DNA of 64,000 bases, taken from positions 186,001 to 250,000 of the forward strand of contig CAVOSJ010000003.1 in the NCBI GenBank assembly GCA_963698885.1, read 5' to 3'. Position numbers and translations under genes: made by a program. Below the pieces are notes generated by a model. That model saw nothing but the letters and a program-made list of their open reading frames with translations. It ran no database searches and was not told where the DNA came from. The first letter of the stretch is position 1. Every line of letters begins with the position of its first letter. This stretch comes from JBARKJ01 sp963698885. Lineage in GTDB: Bacteria; Nitrospirota; JACRHJ01. Of this stretch, positions 63,178 through 64,000 are shown one piece after another.

Positions 63178-63828
63178 TTATCTGGCGGCTTTTTTTTTAG
63201 GAGTATCGGCGGGCGTTGTGACTGCCTCAGGCTTTGCGCCGGAGGCTATCTCGTCCATGTCCCTGCCGGTCGCGGCGCTTAACGGGTTATCGTTTACCAG
63301 TTCGTCCCCGCTTCCGGGCCGGGCGTACTCGTCCTTCTCTTTTATGAGGAGCCAACTCTCTTTCTCTTCCTTTTCGGAAGACCTCTTCATCCGGACAAGC
63401 GCCCATTTTCCTTTTAACTTTTGTCCCAGAAGGGTAAATTTCATCGAGCCTTTGCCGTACATCTCGCGGGGGTCGTGGTCCGGTATCCAAGTACCTTTGT
63501 CCCAGACCATTACCGTGCCCCCGCCGTACTCTCCCTTCGGGATAGTGCCCTCAAAATCCTTGTAGTCGTAGGGATGGTCCTCGACGTGCATGGCGAGGCG
63601 CTTTACGGACGGGTCGAGCGACGGGCCTTTGGGCACCGCCCAGCTTTTCAGCACGCCGTCAAGACTGATGCGGAAGTCGTAATGCAGGTGGCTCGCGGCG
63701 TGTTTGTGGACGACGAATACTCCGGCCTCGGCTTTGCCTCCTTCAGGCTCGGGAGTTTTGTCGAAATGGCGTTTGCTCCGGTACTCGGACAGGTCTGCCG
63801 CCTTCTCTTCAGATTTCTCTTTAGCCAC
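63178..63828 (-). CDS. ligD: LigD 3'-phosphoesterase part
   Basis: 216 residues: FVVHKHAASHLHYDFRIS (about 38-55) and GTIPKGEYGGGTVMVWDKG are the PE signature that trims 3' phosphates and ribonucleotides at breaks. It ends in a Lys/Ala-rich linker at an A9 tract (63190-63198, plus-strand T9). GTG at 63828 overlaps the Ku stop (TAGTG). With one more A the frame continues into the ligase, giving a ~860-residue LigD of normal size. Confidence 0.9.
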   Translation of the reverse strand: MAKEKSEEKAADLSEYRSKRHFDKTPEPEGGKAEAGVFVVHKHAASHLHYDFRISLDGVLKSWAVPKGPSLDPSVKRLAMHVEDHPYDYKDFEGTIPKGEYGGGTVMVWDKGTWIPDHDPREMYGKGSMKFTLLGQKLKGKWALVRMKRSSEKEEKESWLLIKEKDEYARPGSGDELVNDNPLSAATGRDMDEIASGAKPEAVTTPADTPKKKAAR

Positions 63829-64000
63829 TATGCCGCCTTCTTCCCGGCCTTCCCGGGCACCGGCTTCTTTTCAGTTTTTGCAGGCGCTTTTTTCCTCCGG
63901 GCCTCTTTCTCTTCGACGCTCTTCTTAAGCAGCGACATCAGGTCTATTATCTCCGCGCCCTTTTTCTCCTCTTTCCCGGCCGCTTCCGCCAGATGCTTCG
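63828..64000 (-). CDS. ku: Ku protein, C-terminal end (partial)
   Basis: The visible end reads KHLAEAAGKEEKKGAEIIDLM and then SLLKKSVEEKEARRKK, followed by a Lys/Ala-rich tail. The GAEIIDLMxLLKxSV segment is the usual C-terminal core of bacterial Ku, which binds DNA ends and recruits LigD. The stop overlaps the LigD-PE start, so ku-ligD is an operon. The gene continues beyond the window. Confidence 0.85.
   Translation of the reverse strand, partial: KHLAEAAGKEEKKGAEIIDLMSLLKKSVEEKEARRKKAPAKTEKKPVPGKAGKKAA

Overview
The window is one contiguous bacterial segment of moderately high GC with short intergenic gaps and many ATGA/TAATG start-stop overlaps. No rRNA or species marker is present. The gene set points to an anaerobic, Gram-negative-type bacterium of the deltaproteobacterial (Desulfobacterota) or Nitrospirota kind: an ilvC-psd-pssA-leuA order and a leuA T-box leader as in Geobacter relatives, the cbi (anaerobic) cobalamin route, corrinoid methyltransferases, HdrD/HdrE-like redox proteins and sigma-54 promoters. 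The lineage call is an inference.

Layout. 1-7.7 kb: end of ilvC, psd, pssA, then leucine biosynthesis (T-box, leuA, leuC, leuD, leuB) and asd, with a family of AT-rich inverted repeats in the gaps. 7.8-9.8 kb: tldD and an isoprenylcysteine-methyltransferase-like membrane protein. 9.9-14.6 kb: an untidy stretch with tRNA-Asp, a decayed isochorismatase-like gene, a frameshifted nitroreductase, a small zinc-ribbon gene, a frameshifted TadG/VWA protein, a tandemly duplicated tRNA-Val and a ferritin-like gene. 14.7-17 kb: a BPL_N/glutaminase-like protein, an orphan hydrogenase maturation protease and a tiny zinc-ribbon gene behind a sigma-54 promoter. 17.2-23.1 kb: yacG followed by cbiD, cbiET, cobI, cobM, cbiG and cobJ. 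23.2-33 kb: a P-loop kinase, a GATase, envC, ctpA, CIRCE-groESL, trxA, an S24 repressor, a secreted hypothetical protein and a diguanylate cyclase. 33-37.3 kb: a 1432-residue secreted protein with a seven-repeat propeller-like region. 37.7-39.6 kb: an HdrD-like/cytochrome b-like pair.

39.8-54.5 kb is the most distinctive part. A histidine kinase and an NtrC-type regulator are followed by a textbook -24/-12 promoter with two tandem GGGTAATAATACCC-like sites. This leads into an ~11 kb, tightly packed operon: receiver-like protein, two MtaA/HemE-type zinc methyltransferases, a carboxymuconolactone-decarboxylase-family protein, an MtrH-type methyltransferase, a corrinoid protein, a double [4Fe-4S] protein, a RACo-type corrinoid activator, a small conserved protein, a radical SAM protein with C-x8-C-x2-C spacing, a 42-residue Cys-rich peptide, a SAM methyltransferase and a B12-binding radical SAM protein. 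The parts resemble an O-demethylase-like methyl-transfer system (methyl donor to corrinoid protein to tetrahydrofolate), with an unusual radical SAM tail. The substrate cannot be read from sequence.

54.6-64 kb: tex, a fosmidomycin-resistance-type transporter that looks transferred, tRNA-Glu, a universal stress protein, a macro-domain protein, an RRM protein, a GalE-like epimerase, and the Ku-LigD non-homologous end-joining genes, in which LigD is split at an A9 tract.

A recurring oddity is single-base indels in short homopolymers that break otherwise well-conserved genes: leuA, the nitroreductase, TadG/VWA (twice), the GATase, tex, a small gene in the corrinoid operon, and possibly cbiG/cobJ and ligD. 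Many could be sequence errors and should be checked before any is called a true pseudogene.
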